Source: Peromyscus leucopus
Taxonomy: Eukaryota; Chordata; Mammalia; Rodentia; Cricetidae
Length of the DNA stretch: 64,000 bases
Direction: 5' to 3'
NCBI RefSeq assembly: GCF_004664715.2
Contig: NC_051071.1
Coordinates: forward strand, 90,553,436-90,617,435
Part shown: positions 43,966 to 55,045 of the stretch, piece by piece
How the letters are laid out: every line of letters begins with the position of its first letter
How positions within the stretch are numbered: position 1 is the stretch's first letter
Translations under genes and position numbers: made by a program
The notes under the pieces: model-generated
The model's input: only the letters and a program-made list of their open reading frames with translations
Told to the model about the DNA's origin: nothing
Database searches by the model: none

Positions 43966-44402
43966 AATCACTGCTGATTTCTCAGCCCCAGCCGACCAGC
44001 ATCAATGTTTCAGCAAAGCAAAGGTTTTACTTCAGTGGTTCTGGTCTCTCGTTCGTCACAGCTGATTCTTCAGTCCCGGCTAACTGGAACCACAGATTCT
44101 CAACTCAACACCAAATGACCCTGATAGAGTCCTTTACGTGACTCAGACTTCCCTCTGGAACCTCACAAGCCAGGCCTGCACTGCGTGCACTGCTCTCGAC
44201 ATTCTTATCTCCCCAGAGCCCACAGAACAGCCCACTGAACTCTCAACACTCAACGGCTTTTCTAGCCCAGAGTTCTGAAGTTCTTGCACAATCCTCCTCA
44301 AAACATGGTCAGGTCCGTCACAGGAATACCCCACAGCACAGCACAGGGACCAGTTTGTCTGAGGGGGACTATTGCTGTGGTGAAACACCGTGACCATCTT
44401 CA
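43966..44402 (-). mobile_element. ERV internal fragment with LTR remnant
   Basis: The stretch AATCACTGCTGATTTCTCAG, AGCTGATTCTTCAGTCCCGG, ACTCAGACTTCCCTCTGGAA, ACATGGTCAGGTCCGTCACA and GACTATTGCTGTGGTGAAAC looks like the internal/LTR junction of an abundant rodent LTR element on the minus strand. A related piece occurs at about 47680-47780 beside the ORR1-type LTR (CATGGTCAGGCCTGTCACCA). The LTR is cut short after about 45 bp. Upstream sequence left of the B1 probably belongs to the same element. Confidence 0.55.
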
Positions 44403-44455
44403 TTTCAGATTTTTTTTTAAAAGAATGGGACCATTATTAACTAAAAACATAGTTA

Positions 44456-44591
44456 TTGGGTTGTCAAGATGGATCAGTGCATAAAGATGCGTTCCATACG
44501 AGCATGAGAGTCTAGAGTCCATTCCTGGATCCTGCAATACAAGAAGAGAATGAACCCCTGAAAGTTGTACTCTGATGTCATGTGCATCATG

Positions 44592-44637
<46 letters not shown>

Positions 44638-44665
44638 CCCACTCATAGTAAATACACAAAAATTA
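44456..44665 (+). repeat. B3-type SINE with (CA)22
   Basis: GGGTTGTCAAGATGGATCAG, CTAGAGTCCATTCCTGGATC and AAGTTGTACTCTGATGTCAT are in B3 order. The CA run spans 44593-44636 and is followed by an A-rich tail. Confidence 0.75.
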
Positions 44666-44693
44666 AACCACACCTCTCATCTCAAAGGGAATG

Positions 44694-45095
44694 TGTACAT
44701 GGAATTTTCTCTGGTTCTGCCTGGCCCAGCAGTCTGGACAATCTCTCCCACTCATGGTCCCACAGCCACTTATAAAATAATCACTCAGAGGCTTATATTA
44801 ATTACAAACTGTATGGCCTGTGGTTTCAGCTTCTTGTTGGCTAGCTTTTCCATCTTAAATTAACCCATTCCTATTAATCCATATGCTGCCATGTGGCTGT
44901 GGCGTTACTGTTCTGCTGGCATCTTTTTGTTCCTTTGCCGCAGCTGGTGGTTCTACCAACCCCAACCTTCTTCTCATCCTCAGTTTGAATGCACCACCTG
45001 ACCTTATCCTGCCCTGCCATAGGCCAATGCGGCTTTATTTATTATCCAATGGGAGCCACACATATTCACAGCATACAGAAAGACATCCCTCAGCA
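44694..45095 (-). mobile_element. Solo LTR, class II (ERVK-like), reversed
   Basis: On the minus strand it starts TGCTGAGGGATGTC and ends in TGTACA. Perfect 6-bp direct repeats GGAATG flank it at 44688-44693 and 45096-45101. It shares ATTGGATAATAAATAAAG, TGGGTTAATTTAAGATGG and the general layout with the provirus family, but it is clearly diverged, a sister subfamily. Confidence 0.88.
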
Positions 45096-45101
45096 GGAAT
45101 G

Positions 45102-45947
45102 AACATCTTATTCCCATTTATTGTTTATTTTGGAGTCAAATATGAGTGACCATGGTATGAATCAACACAGTTCATGTTGCTTTAAGCACCATGCTCCAAA
45201 ATAAGTAACAGTTTCATAGAATTTTTATAGTAACAGAACAAAGAAAGTTATAAATCAAAACATTAAAAGAAAAACAAAACAAAAATGGCAGAAACATTGG
45301 GTAGGTTGTAAGACAAGTTTTCTATAGGCCTCAGATGTGTCTGAGCTTTGGGGTTGATGGAAGTTATGTGTCCACTTGAACATTGAAAAGAATTTTACCA
45401 GAGAGTTATAAAGATGTTAGGTCACACACAGAGGTGAACAATAAGTGACTACTTGAGGAAAAAGGAGGCTAAGGAAGCCCAAAATAATAAGGTTCTTAAC
45501 CTGTAACAGCCCATCCTGTAAGCCTGAAGAATGTTCAGCACTGGTGTGGATTTTTTTTCCAACTTCAGTTCAAATCATATTTGGGGATGATTTCAAGACC
45601 ATTTACCTGTAATTAGTTAAATAAACACTAGCAGCATTCTAGAGCTGTGATGTGGTCTGTGCTCCGTAGTTTTGCTCCCAGGATCTGAGAACAGTCAAAC
45701 CTCAGGCCAGCTTACTCACAGTCCTCAGCAAGGGCTGTTTCTGTCAGCAGCTGGAATTCAATAAAGAAACATAAGATAAACATCAATGAAGACTGAACAA
45801 GTAATAGGTACCTACTTAAAAATGATCTAGTTGTGGTTATGAGTATGACACATTAAACAACAACCACTTCAAACATCTCCGTTGGGAGATGCTATTATGG
45901 GAGAAGAAAATGTGAGTCAGGTTATTAAATATTTGTAAGTGGTTTTA
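45102..45947. other. Unannotated AT-rich DNA
   Basis: About 850 bp with no gene or repeat recognised. Confidence 0.35.
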
Positions 45948-45988
45948 GGGGCCAGCAAGATGGCTCGAGGGTAAAGACACTTGCCAAC

Positions 45989-48104
45989 TGTCTTCAGGTT
46001 TCTATTTCTGTGGACAGACACCATGATCATAGCAACTCTTATGAAGGAAAAACATTTAATTGAGGTGACTTACACTTTTAGAGGTTCAGTCCATTATCGT
46101 CTTGGTGGGACATGGTAGGGCACAGGCACGTGGTGCTGGAGAGGAGTTGGAGTTCTACATCTTGCGGGCAACAGGAAGTGACATGAAACAGTGGGTGTGG
46201 CTTGAGCATACATGAGACCTCAAAGCCCGCCTCCACAGTGACACACTTCCTCCAACAAGGCCACACCTCCTAACAGTGCCACTCTCTTTGGGGGTCATTT
46301 TTCTTTCAAACCACTACATTCTACTCCCTGGCCCCCAAAGACTTGTAGCCATATAATAATACAAAAATGCATTCAGTCCAACTCCAAAAGTCCCCATAGT
46401 CTATCACAGTCTCAATAATGTTTAAAAGTTCAAAGTCTCTTCTGAGATTCATGCAGTCTTTTAACTGTAATTCCCCTATGAAATCAAAGTGAAAAAAACA
46501 GATCACATACTTCCAACATATAATGGCACAGGATATATATTACCATTCCAAAGTGTAGGGGAGGGAGCACAGTGAGGAAATACTGGACCAAGGAAGACCG
46601 AAGATCAGCTGGGCAAACTCCAAACTGCATCTCCATGTCTGATGTCAGAATGCTCTTCAAATCTCCAACTCTGTTCAGTTTTGTTGACTGCAACACACTT
46701 CTCTCTCTTGGACTGGTTCCATTCCCTGCTAGCAGCTTTCCTCAGCAGGTATCCTATGACTCTGGCATCTCCAACATCTTGGGTTCTCCAAGGCAATCTA
46801 GGCTTCAACTTCACAGTTTCACACAATGGCCTCTCTGGGCCTCCATACAGGGACACCCTGACACATGTCTGTCCTCAGCTGTTTTCCTTAGTTATGGAGG
46901 AAATTCCCTAGCTCCTTTCTTCTCTCTTTAACTGCAGAACCACGAAGCTGCCAAGTTCTGCTGCTTATCAGGGCTGGAACGTGGCCCCCTCATTCAATTA
47001 CGTCTTCACCAACTTTCTGTTTCTGATGGTGTCCTTCACTGCCTAAGCTTGGCTGTTCTGGAACTTGCTCTGTAGACCAGGCTCGCCTCAAATGCAGAGA
47101 TCCACCAGCTTCTGCCTCTGGAGTACTGGGATTAAAAGTATGCACCACCACACCTGGCTCTAAACTGTTCTTAATTCTTTTTCACAAGTTGGAAACGTAT
47201 CTGGGTGGGATCTTGCCCTGAGGTCACCACTCTCTTTTCCATTTCTTAATCTGTTTCTCTCCTTGAACATTGGACTTAACTTCATTCCACTTCCTGGTGC
47301 TCCTTTTCTTCTCAAATTTTGCATTTTGTAATTTACCCTGCTCAGCTTACTCCTTTTTACTATAAATCTTCATTAGTGTTACCACTAATAACCACACAAC
47401 AGAGCCTATACCAGGCTGTTTTGAGATTTCTTCTGCCAACAGAATTAGTCCAAAACTCTTCACTTTTAACCTCAGGCAGACTCATTGGACAAGGGCAAAA
47501 AGCAGCCACTTTCTTCACCAAAATATCTCAAGAATGATCTCTAGGCTACATACTAACATTCTTCTGCTCTGAAATCTCTTGAGCCAGGCACCCACAGTTC
47601 AAATCACCCTCAGCTCCACTGTCCTCCATGCTTCTACTAGGATGGCCCATTAAGCAGCACTTAAAGCATTCAGCTGCTTTTCTAATCCACAGTCCCAAGG
47701 TCCACATTACTTTAAACAAAAGCATGGTCAGGCCTGTCACCACAATACCCCAGTCCATAGTACCAACTTCTGCGTTGTTGTGAAGAGACACCATGACCAC
47801 GGCAACCCTTATGAAGGAAAACATTTAATTGGAGTGGCTTACATTTTCAGAGGTTCAGTCCATTGTCATCATGGTGGGGCATAGTGGTGTGCAGGCAGAC
47901 TTGGTGCTGGAGAGAAGCTGATAGTTCTACATCTTGTGAACTGAGTGAACTGAGACATTGAGTGTGGCTTGAGCATATATGAGACCTCAAAGCCCACGCC
48001 CACAGTGACACACTTCCTCCAACAAGGCCATCTCTATTCCAACAAAGCCACACCTCCTAATAGTGCCATTTACTTTGGGGGCCATTTTCTTTCGAACCAC
48101 CACA
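45989..48104 (-). mobile_element. ORR1-type (MaLR) element with both LTRs and internal region
   Basis: Two similar LTRs in the same (minus) orientation lie at 45989-46320 and about 47770-48104, each with ATGAAGGAAAAACATTTAAT or a close match, GGTTCAGTCCATTRTC, GTTCTACATCTTG and CACACTTCCTCCAACAAGGC. About 1.45 kb of internal sequence lies between them, with no gag- or pol-like frame and one B1 insertion. MaLRs are non-coding relatives of ERVL. A short GCCAA(C/T) repeat at the outer junctions may be the target duplication. The right-hand LTR has an extra ATTCCAACAAAGCCACACC-like duplication near 48030-48055. Confidence 0.75.
47047..47158 (-). repeat. B1 SINE fragment inside the MaLR internal region
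   Basis: CTTGCTCTGTAGACCAGGCT, CAGAGATCCACCAGCTTCTG, GGAGTACTGGGATTAAAAGT and GCACCACCACACCTGGCTC. The B1 3' part and tail are missing. Confidence 0.8.
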
Positions 48105-48252
48105 GGGCCAATTTTGGCCAATTTCACTCCCCAGGGCTCACATGGGAGAAGGAGAGAGTTTCCTCAAGCTGCCCTCTGACTTTACACACACAAACACATG
48201 TGTGCCCCATTTCATTGCCCACACAAACAAACAAATAAATAAAATTTAAAAA

Positions 48253-49199
48253 GTGCATTTGGGAGACCTCAGGGATACTTGGAAGGACTCTTCATCATCA
48301 CCCCTGCCGTCTCTGTGGCCTTCAGTCCTCTATTCTTTGTTACTCCTGGTGGAAAAGGTTGAGTGGGACTAGGGTTAAGACTAGGATGCACTGGGATACC
48401 AAGGGAAGATGACGGATGAAGAAGGACTGGTGGGCATCTGTCCGAGGCTGACTGCGCTCCCTGAAAGGAATCCTCTCAGTCAATGAAGGAACGTGGTCTC
48501 AGCCATCAGTCTTCCAGACTCCAGGGGGTGGGATTAGCTCTCACTAGGGTGTCTTCTGCCTAGAGTAGGTTATGTCTGCACTGTCTGCCTCACGGGCTAT
48601 TTCTGGTGGGAGGAGAAAGGGCATAATTTGAATTTACATGGGAATCGCACCGAGAACCTTATCAGCAAGAAATGTACCTCTGCTTGAAATATGCTCCAAA
48701 GTGAGGCGTGAGAACTGGAAGCTTGGCCATTTTCTCCCTGCCTCCCCCACCAGGTATGCAGCTGATGCATTTTTTACCTACTTTCCACCTCCGTAAATTT
48801 GATTTAAACTCCCCCACCCTCTTTTTGAATGTGTGGTGTGAAAATATAAAGATTCTGGTAGGATGCACCGAAGCCCAATGTAGATAATAAGCCTATGGTT
48901 TAGTTGTGGTTGTTAGTGTGGAATTTGACGGTGGCACCTCGGCTGGTACAATTAGCTTTTCATCATCTTTCATCACGGAGCTGCGCGTCTACCGCGGTTC
49001 TTCTTTGAAGATGTCAGCGGTCGCTGCTCGGCACTTACAGTTCTATGGGTTGGAGAGTTTGGCTTTAGCATTTTAAAGTTTCGAGGCTGGGGATGCTTAG
49101 AGAAAACAATTTGCATTTCTGCAGACCGTAGATGATTCCTGTCTTATTTTATTCTTTTGGTCCTTGAGCTGTTTTGTTGGGGTCAAGAGTAAGAGCGTT
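48253..49199. other. Unannotated; candidate conserved segment at 48870-49110
   Basis: No gene is supported. The segment from about 48870 (GTTTAGTTGTGGTTGTTAGT, ATCATCTTTCATCACGGAGC) is single-copy in appearance and has several CpGs. Any function is unknown. Confidence 0.35.
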
Positions 49200-49335
49200 G
49201 AGACTGCCTGAGCGTTCAGCACAGGTCTATTAGCTGCATCACCCTGGGTGAATCGTTAACCCAGCTGTCCCTCAGCTTCTTCATTTGTAATTGGGGATAA
49301 TAATACCTGACCACACGGAGCATCTGAGGAAATGT
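49200..49335 (+). repeat. MIR SINE
   Basis: ATCACCCTGGGTGAATCGTT, TCAGCTTCTTCATTTGTAAT, TGGGGATAATAATACCTGAC and GAGGAAATGTGTGTGG are in MIR order. Confidence 0.7.
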
Positions 49336-49529
49336 GTGTGGGTGGTGAAAAACCCATCGTCTGAGGACTGAATCGAGCTGCATCACTGTGGTTGCCTTTC
49401 CCTCACTGTCACTGCCTCCTTAGCTTGGGACGGAAGGGCAGGTGAATGAGGGAGGTTCTGGGCTAGGCTTGTTCCAGTTTCCCACCATGATATTTCTTTA
49501 AGGGGCAAGCATCTCAGGACTTTTATAGA

Positions 49530-49835
49530 TAATGAACTTCTGAGTCTCCTGAGAGCTGGGCTCACAGGCATACATCATCAAACCCAGTGTAATTTTGATC
49601 CTTTGGGAGATGCAGCCAGGGGTGATATTAAGTCTCTTGGATGCAGGAGAAAGTGTAGGCCTAAGGAAGCTAAATGAGAGATTGGTAGCATCCTAACAGC
49701 ACAGTGCCTTTGGTCATCATGGCCCTGGGCTTTATGTATCTGATTACACTACAGACCATGGGTTAGACACCATTATCACCACTGTACAGACAAAAATTCA
49801 AAGCATGTAGAAGTAAGTCAATCTTGGGCTGGGGA
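49530..49835 (-). repeat. Small B1 relic and MIR-like relic
   Basis: A reversed B1 piece (TGAGTCTCCTGAGAGCTGGG, CACAGGCATACATCATC) lies at about 49535-49592. A reversed MIR-like piece (ACACCATTATCACCACTGTA, CAGACAAAAATTCAAAGCAT) lies at about 49765-49830. Both are weak. Confidence 0.4.
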
Positions 49836-50056
49836 GTTTAAGAAGTGGAAGATGAATAAAGAGAATCTGGCTAGAAAGACTATGCCTTCATTTAGTAATC
49901 CCCCTGTGAATTCTTGGGTTTTGGTATTCATCAGCATTATTCTAGTAGGTCCTATTTGAAAAAAAAAATATCCAATAATTCTGGGGAAGGTAACGGATTT
50001 TAAATGTGAAGTTAACCTTAGACGTTAACATGAGCATTTAGCCTAATGGAGCCAGT

Positions 50057-50205
50057 GATATTGGGTCATGCTTGTCCTCCTAGTACTCGGGAGGCAGAGA
50101 GAGAAGAACGGGGGGGGGGGGGGGATTCAAGGGCATCTTCAGTGAAAGAGCAGCTTTGAGGCCAGACTGGGGTACGTGAAACTGGGTCTCCTAAAAACAA
50201 TTTAA
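50057..50205 (+). repeat. Old B1 SINE with G16 run
   Basis: TTGGGTCATGCTTGTCCTCC, TAGTACTCGGGAGGCAGAGA, a G run at about 50110-50125, TTGAGGCCAGACTGGGGTAC and AACTGGGTCTCCTAAAAAC are in plus B1 order. Confidence 0.65.
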
Positions 50206-50707
50206 CCTCCTAAAATGACACTGCTCTGTCCTGTAATTCTCACAACACTATAAGCCAGAAATATGTTAGGAATTTTGTTTTAAATTGTGCTTTTCAGTGG
50301 CACATCATGACTGTGAATATTTGTGGAAGTACTATGTGAAGTTTCGAAATACTCTACATTATATAATAACCAAAGGAAGTTGTGTATCATTATCACCTAC
50401 TTTTAGCATTTTGGTAAAATGAGAATCTTAAAATTTGCTTCCAGCTATTTTTGAAATGTTCAGCGCAATATTGGTAACCATAGTCACCTATGTGCCAAAG
50501 AACAACACCATAATGTACTCCTCTATCTATAACTCTACCCCTGACCAATATCTCTTGCTCTCAGTCCTTCTACCCTTCCCAGCCTTGGCCATCTCCATTT
50601 GACACCGTGATTTTATGAATGAGTTTAGCGAAGTCCACACTGAATTTGGGGTCATGTGGTGTTTGTCTTTCTGTGCCTAGATTACTTCACTTAATGTGGT
50701 ACTCTTT

Positions 50708-50876
50708 TTTTTTTTTTTTTTTTTTTTTGGTTTTTCGAGACAGGGTTTCTCTGTGTAGCTTTGTGCCTCTCCTGGAACTCACTTGGTAGCCCAGGCTGGC
50801 CTCGAACTCACAGAGATCCACCTGGCTCTGCCTCCCGAGTGCTGGGATTACAGGCGTGCGCCACCACTGCCCGGCA
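50708..50876 (-). repeat. Young B1 SINE with perfect 15-bp target duplication
   Basis: A full reversed B1 with a T22 tail, TTTTCGAGACAGGGTTTCTC through CCACCACTGCCCGGC. AATGTGGTACTCTTT occurs at 50693-50707 and again at 50877-50891. This is a recent insertion into the old L1. Confidence 0.96.
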
Positions 50877-51145
50877 AATGTGGTACTCTTTAGCTCCACC
50901 TGTTTTTACCATAATGAAGGAATTTCATTCTTTTTGTTAAATAGTGTTCTTTATATTCTTTCTCTCTGTGTGTATGTATGTTTGTCATTTTCTTTATACA
51001 TATGCATATGTAAATATATATGTATATGCATGCCTCTCATTTTCTTTATGTAAATATGCATGTGTATATATATATATATGTGTGTGTATGTGCATGTCTC
51101 TCTTTTTTTATTCATTCATCTATTGATAGATATATTTTAGGATTC

Positions 51146-51306
51146 CTTTTTTCTTTTTGGTTTTTTGAGACAGGGTTTCTCTGTGTAGCTTTGCACCTTT
51201 CCTGGAACTCACTCTGTAGTCCAGGCTGGCCTCGAACTCACTGAGATCCGCCTGCCTCTACCTCCCAAGTGCTGGGATTAAAGGTGTGCGCCACCACCGC
51301 CCGGCC
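51146..51306 (-). repeat. Young B1 SINE with perfect 13-bp target duplication
   Basis: A full reversed B1 with a T-rich tail (TTTTTTCTTTTTGG) through CACCACCGCCCGGC. TATTTTAGGATTC is duplicated at 51133-51145 and 51307-51319. It is the second independent B1 in the same L1 fragment, 270 bp away and in the same orientation. Confidence 0.96.
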
Positions 51307-51416
51307 TATTTTAGGATTCTTGATTGCCAGTTATAGAAACCATTAGGATTAGTTTAAACAATCAGAGTCACTAGCCCCCAGCCCCACCAAAGAATAGTCA
51401 AGATGAAAGATCAAGT

Positions 51417-51545
51417 GGCTGGAGCTGCTACACTGGCATGAAGACCTGAGTTTGGTCACCAGCACTCACACAAAAGGCTGGCACGGCACACTTTTCCAGT
51501 GTTTGGAAATCAGAGGTGGACTTGGTTCCCGCCACCTTCTCGATG
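51417..51545 (+). repeat. B4-type SINE fragment
   Basis: GGCTGGAGCTGCTACACTGG, GACCTGAGTTTGGTCACCAG, CACTCACACAAAAGGCTGGC and TTTGGAAATCAGAGGTGGA follow the B4 head and start of body. Confidence 0.6.
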
Positions 51546-52629
51546 ACTTTTAACCCATGTGGAGCATTTTCAGGTAAAGCAGCTGTCATGCCTTCTGTCG
51601 CATCCTCCAGGTAGAGTCTGTTGAAGTGGGACAGCTGCACAGAGGTAGTGACAGGCTGGGGGAGCACGGGGTGAGCTTTACAGGGTAGGTCTCAGTGCTG
51701 TGACTGGCGTCGATGGTGATAAGAAGCCAGAGTATGTCAGATTCTGAGGCTACAGGCAGGTCTCTGCAATGTCGTGGGCAAGCAGTTCTTGCAGGCTGGT
51801 GAGAAGGTCACAGCTGCACCCCTCCTCTCTAAGGCTGGGAGATAAGAGCACTGATTCATTCATTGTTCCTCCGTCTTCATTTCCCACCACACATCATGGA
51901 CTGGATGAGAGAAGGCAAGAGGCCCTTGCTTACTGATGCATTCTTTGAAGGAAGCAGAGGACATCATGTATGACACTGGGTGGCTGCGTAGACTTCTGCA
52001 GTTTTCTCCCACTTCTCCTTCTTCCTCTTTCTTTTCCTCTTCTTCTCCTTCTCATCATCTTTTAAACTCACCTATCAAACTGATGTTTTATATCTGACAA
52101 AACTTATGTAAGGTCTTCCTTTCATCATTGTTTTTCTTTGCTATTTTCTAAATCCATGCTAGAATCTTCTTAATTGCTGGCTCCCGGGGTCCCTCAGTCA
52201 TTCTGCCTTTGCCGGCCCTTACCCAGACCTCATTGGTGCCTTAGCAATGCACCTTGGAATCATTCGTGTCTGGCTCACAGGGTGACAGCATCTCTGTGTC
52301 TAGCCTTAGGGACATCTGCCACCTAACAGTCTTTGGTCCCATTTGCCTCTGGCTGCCTCATTTCCTTATCTTTGTTTAACGGTAGACATGGTCTTGTCTA
52401 GTGCTTGTGTGTTAGCGTCTACATGTACTCAGGATGATGAATCTAGGTGTGTAGAATACAAAGAAGACATGGTCCAAACATTGAAATGAAATGAGCTACC
52501 TACCAATCAGCCTCTAGAAACTGGAAGTGGAAGCTGATACAGAAGACCTTGGCCTGGTGTCTGGCTTGTTTATTCCTTAAGGTGCTTATACTTTGCTAAG
52601 AAATCTGCCAAACAAGCTTAAGATTTTTT
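51546..52629. other. Unannotated DNA
   Basis: No gene or clear repeat is seen over about 1.1 kb. A CT-rich stretch lies at about 52010-52050. Confidence 0.35.
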
Positions 52630-52792
52630 TGTACTGCCTACCAGTTCCCAAATAACCACACTGAGACTTATTAATTATGAAAGCTCAGTTAATAGCTTAA
52701 GCTTTTTACTAACTAGCTCTTACAACTTAAATTAACCCATTTTTATCAATCTACTGTTTTGTCCCGAGGCTTTATTATCTTTACTCTGCACT

Positions 52793-53110
52793 GTGGTGAT
52801 ATTTTATTTGTGCTCTAACAAATAAAGCTTGCCTGGGGATCAGAGGAAAAAGCTAACCACTATATTAAACATAGAGGCAGTGATCGCTCATGCCTTTAAT
52901 CCTAGCATTTGGGAGGCAGAGATTCATCTGGATCTCTGTGAGTTCAAGGCCACATTGGGAACAGAGCCAGATGTGGTGGCACACATATTTAATCCCAGCA
53001 CTAGGTAACCATAGAAGTCTGGAGGTCTGTACAGACAGACAGGAAGTAGTAGAGCTGGGCAGAAAGAGAGAGGAAGTAAGTTGGCAGGGCACTGAAAGGT
53101 GTATAAGTCG
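52793..53110 (+). repeat. Composite repeat with two embedded B1-like segments
   Basis: It begins TGTGGTGATATTTTATTTGT and AAATAAAGCTTGCCTGGGGA. Two B1-like blocks follow: CATGCCTTTAATCCTAGCAT with GGATCTCTGTGAGTTCAAGG, and TGGTGGCACACATATTTAAT. A GA-rich end follows. The TG start and AATAAA-like box suggest an LTR-type repeat that captured B1 sequence. It lacks a recognisable 3' terminus and is joined abruptly to ERV internal sequence. Confidence 0.6.
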
Positions 53111-54635
53111 TGTGTCCTGCTTGTCCAGTTTGTACAGCATACTGTCAGCAGTCAAGACAAGGGCAGTTTCTTGCCCAAAAGGCTAGTTTTGCCACATTGA
53201 AAGTAAACTCATATAGAGTGTCTTTGATGCCCATCATCTTCTTTGAAGTGTATTGGTGCTGCCAGAAGCAGACGTGTCTCACTGTCATGAAAAGCCTTAT
53301 GTTATTATAACATTTTAGATGCCATATTCTGTAGGTATTTGAAGTGTTTGAAGATTACCTATCCATCTAAAATATATCTGTTTGACCTTGAAAACAGATG
53401 TAACATGACTATAAGTTTCATTGTTATCGATGACTAACTACTAACCTGTATTTCTTTATTATCCTGAATATTCTACAACAATAACTTTCAAGGACTAGAA
53501 ATTTACATTACATTGTTAAATGAGCTGCATAGGTACAATACCTTAAACAAGAGTAGAAATGTATGCACAGTATGTTCTAATAGAAATAACCTTAAGTTTG
53601 TATCAATATACAAAAATCCATACCAATGTAAAATATTTGAGACAAATGGTTGTTCCAAGGTAGACTCAACAATCTATCCTTTTATTTTATCATTTCTATA
53701 TTATATACTCCCTTTTACTTTTTAGAAAAAGATCCTTGAATCTAATCTCCTTTGTTTAGCTTTTTTCCTGACCATTACCAGTAACAACTTGTAACCAACC
53801 CCCCTAAATGATGACAAACATCCAAATGACCAAAACCCACCCACCCCTCCCCTTTGGAATGTGGGCACTGTGTTCTCTAGATAGCTTCCTGTTGTCTTGG
53901 GGAATTCTAGATTCTTGAGAGACCCAGAGAAAATTAGAATAATGGTCAAGTCCTGGCTGGAATATTCTTGAGGTTGGTCCATCTCAGTCAACAGCCTTGA
54001 AGTTGTTTTGAATGCAGAACTCTGAGGAAACTGCAACAAAGGCATTCTGAGAGTTGGATCACCTAGGCTACCTGTTTTCACGGGTGTCTGGTCCCCTTGC
54101 TATGAAAATACATAAAAATTCAAAGGTAACATATGTATCTTCATTAACACAACTATAGACTGCATTGTCTATCCACAAGCCAGCCAAAAATGATTTTTTT
54201 TTGTTTTATGTTTGGGCAGGTAAAATATACATCACTGTCTTGTAGTTTTTCTAGGTGTATTTCTTTATGTCTATAGCCAGGATTTTCAGGGGGGTCTTCC
54301 TTGATCAAACCTGATCTTCTTTAACCTGAATGAATCCACACTCTTTCTTTTTTGTAGAAACCTCTTCTCCAAAGTAATGCATTTTTTGACTTCCATTTTA
54401 AAGTTAAGGCATTCTTAATGTTTCTATGCTGGTTTATTTCAGTAGTCCCTTTCACAACCCCATGTCTCCCAGCAGCTGTTGTTTGCTTATCAGCAATCAA
54501 AAAAATTCAAAGACAGTTCAATTACATATGGGATCCAGACTCTCTGTGCAGTTCTCATCTTTACATGGCATCTTCTTTTTTTATTTTATTACTTTACTTT
54601 TTCTTTAAAGACTTTACTCTTATTTTTAAACTATT

Positions 54636-54641
54636 ATCTTT

Positions 54642-54672
<31 letters not shown>

Positions 54673-54697
54673 TTCATTTATTTATTTATTTATTTAA
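54636..54697. repeat. (TTTA)n microsatellite
   Basis: About 15 units with one CATT variant, inside the ERV internal region. Confidence 0.95.
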
Positions 54698-55030
54698 TGG
54701 CGATCTATATCCTTTTTCTTTTTTCTTTCTTAAGCTTACTCACATGGTTAAACACACTGTAACCTGTTCAGAGGTTCTTTCTGTTTAAACCCGCTTCACT
54801 GTGTATCTGTAACTTTTCTGTCTGCCTGAGCAAAACCTTAACCTCGCCACGTGGCTTAACTCATGGTGCACTGTGGCTCAAGTACAGAGGCAGCTGCCAG
54901 GAGACGTGTCTCTGCACCACCACCAGCATGAGAGACACGAGAGAAGGAAGCCATGTTTGGCTCTGTTTTTGTGTGTTTAGAACCTTTTCACAAAAGCTTT
55001 CTCAGGTCTTATGTGGATGTATGTGGCAGG

Positions 55031-55043
55031 ACGTTGGGTCCCA
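55031..55043 (-). promoter_or_regulatory. Primer-binding site, mutated tRNA-Lys type
   Basis: On the minus strand TGGGACCCAACGT starts two bases after the LTR end. It matches the lysine type at 11 of 13 positions, with the differences at bases 4 and 5. This fixes the LTR boundary and the element's orientation. Confidence 0.7.
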
Positions 55044-55045
55044 TT

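Larger units (their letters stand above)
45948..48252 (+). repeat. B3-type SINE split by an LTR element
   Basis: The 5' part is 45948-45988 (GGGGCCAGCAAGATGGCTCG and ACACTTGCCAAC). The 3' part is 48105-48252 (CTCACATGGGAGAAGGAGAG, CTCAAGCTGCCCTCTGACTT and an AAATAAATAAAATTTAAA tail). The 2.1 kb between is a reversed ORR1-type element. AAGTGGTTTT (45937-45946) and AAGTGCATTT (48251-48260) may be the SINE's decayed target duplication. Confidence 0.7.
50440..51330 (-). repeat. Old LINE-1 fragment carrying two young B1s
   Basis: Reversed L1 cues: AACACCATAATGTACTCCTC, GATTACTTCACTTAATGTGG, GAAGGAATTTCATTCTTTTT, TTAAATAGTGTTCTTTATAT, then ATTCATTCATCTATTGATAG and TTTTAGGATTCTTGATTGCC. Both B1 insertions (50708-50876 and 51146-51306) interrupt this L1. 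Removal of each would rejoin it. A TA/TG-rich stretch at 50960-51090 is expanded L1-derived simple sequence. Confidence 0.7.

Noticed and set aside
51428..51667. 79-codon minus-strand frame with a protein-like look
   Set aside because: About half of it is a B4 SINE fragment on the opposite strand. The rest is too short to support.
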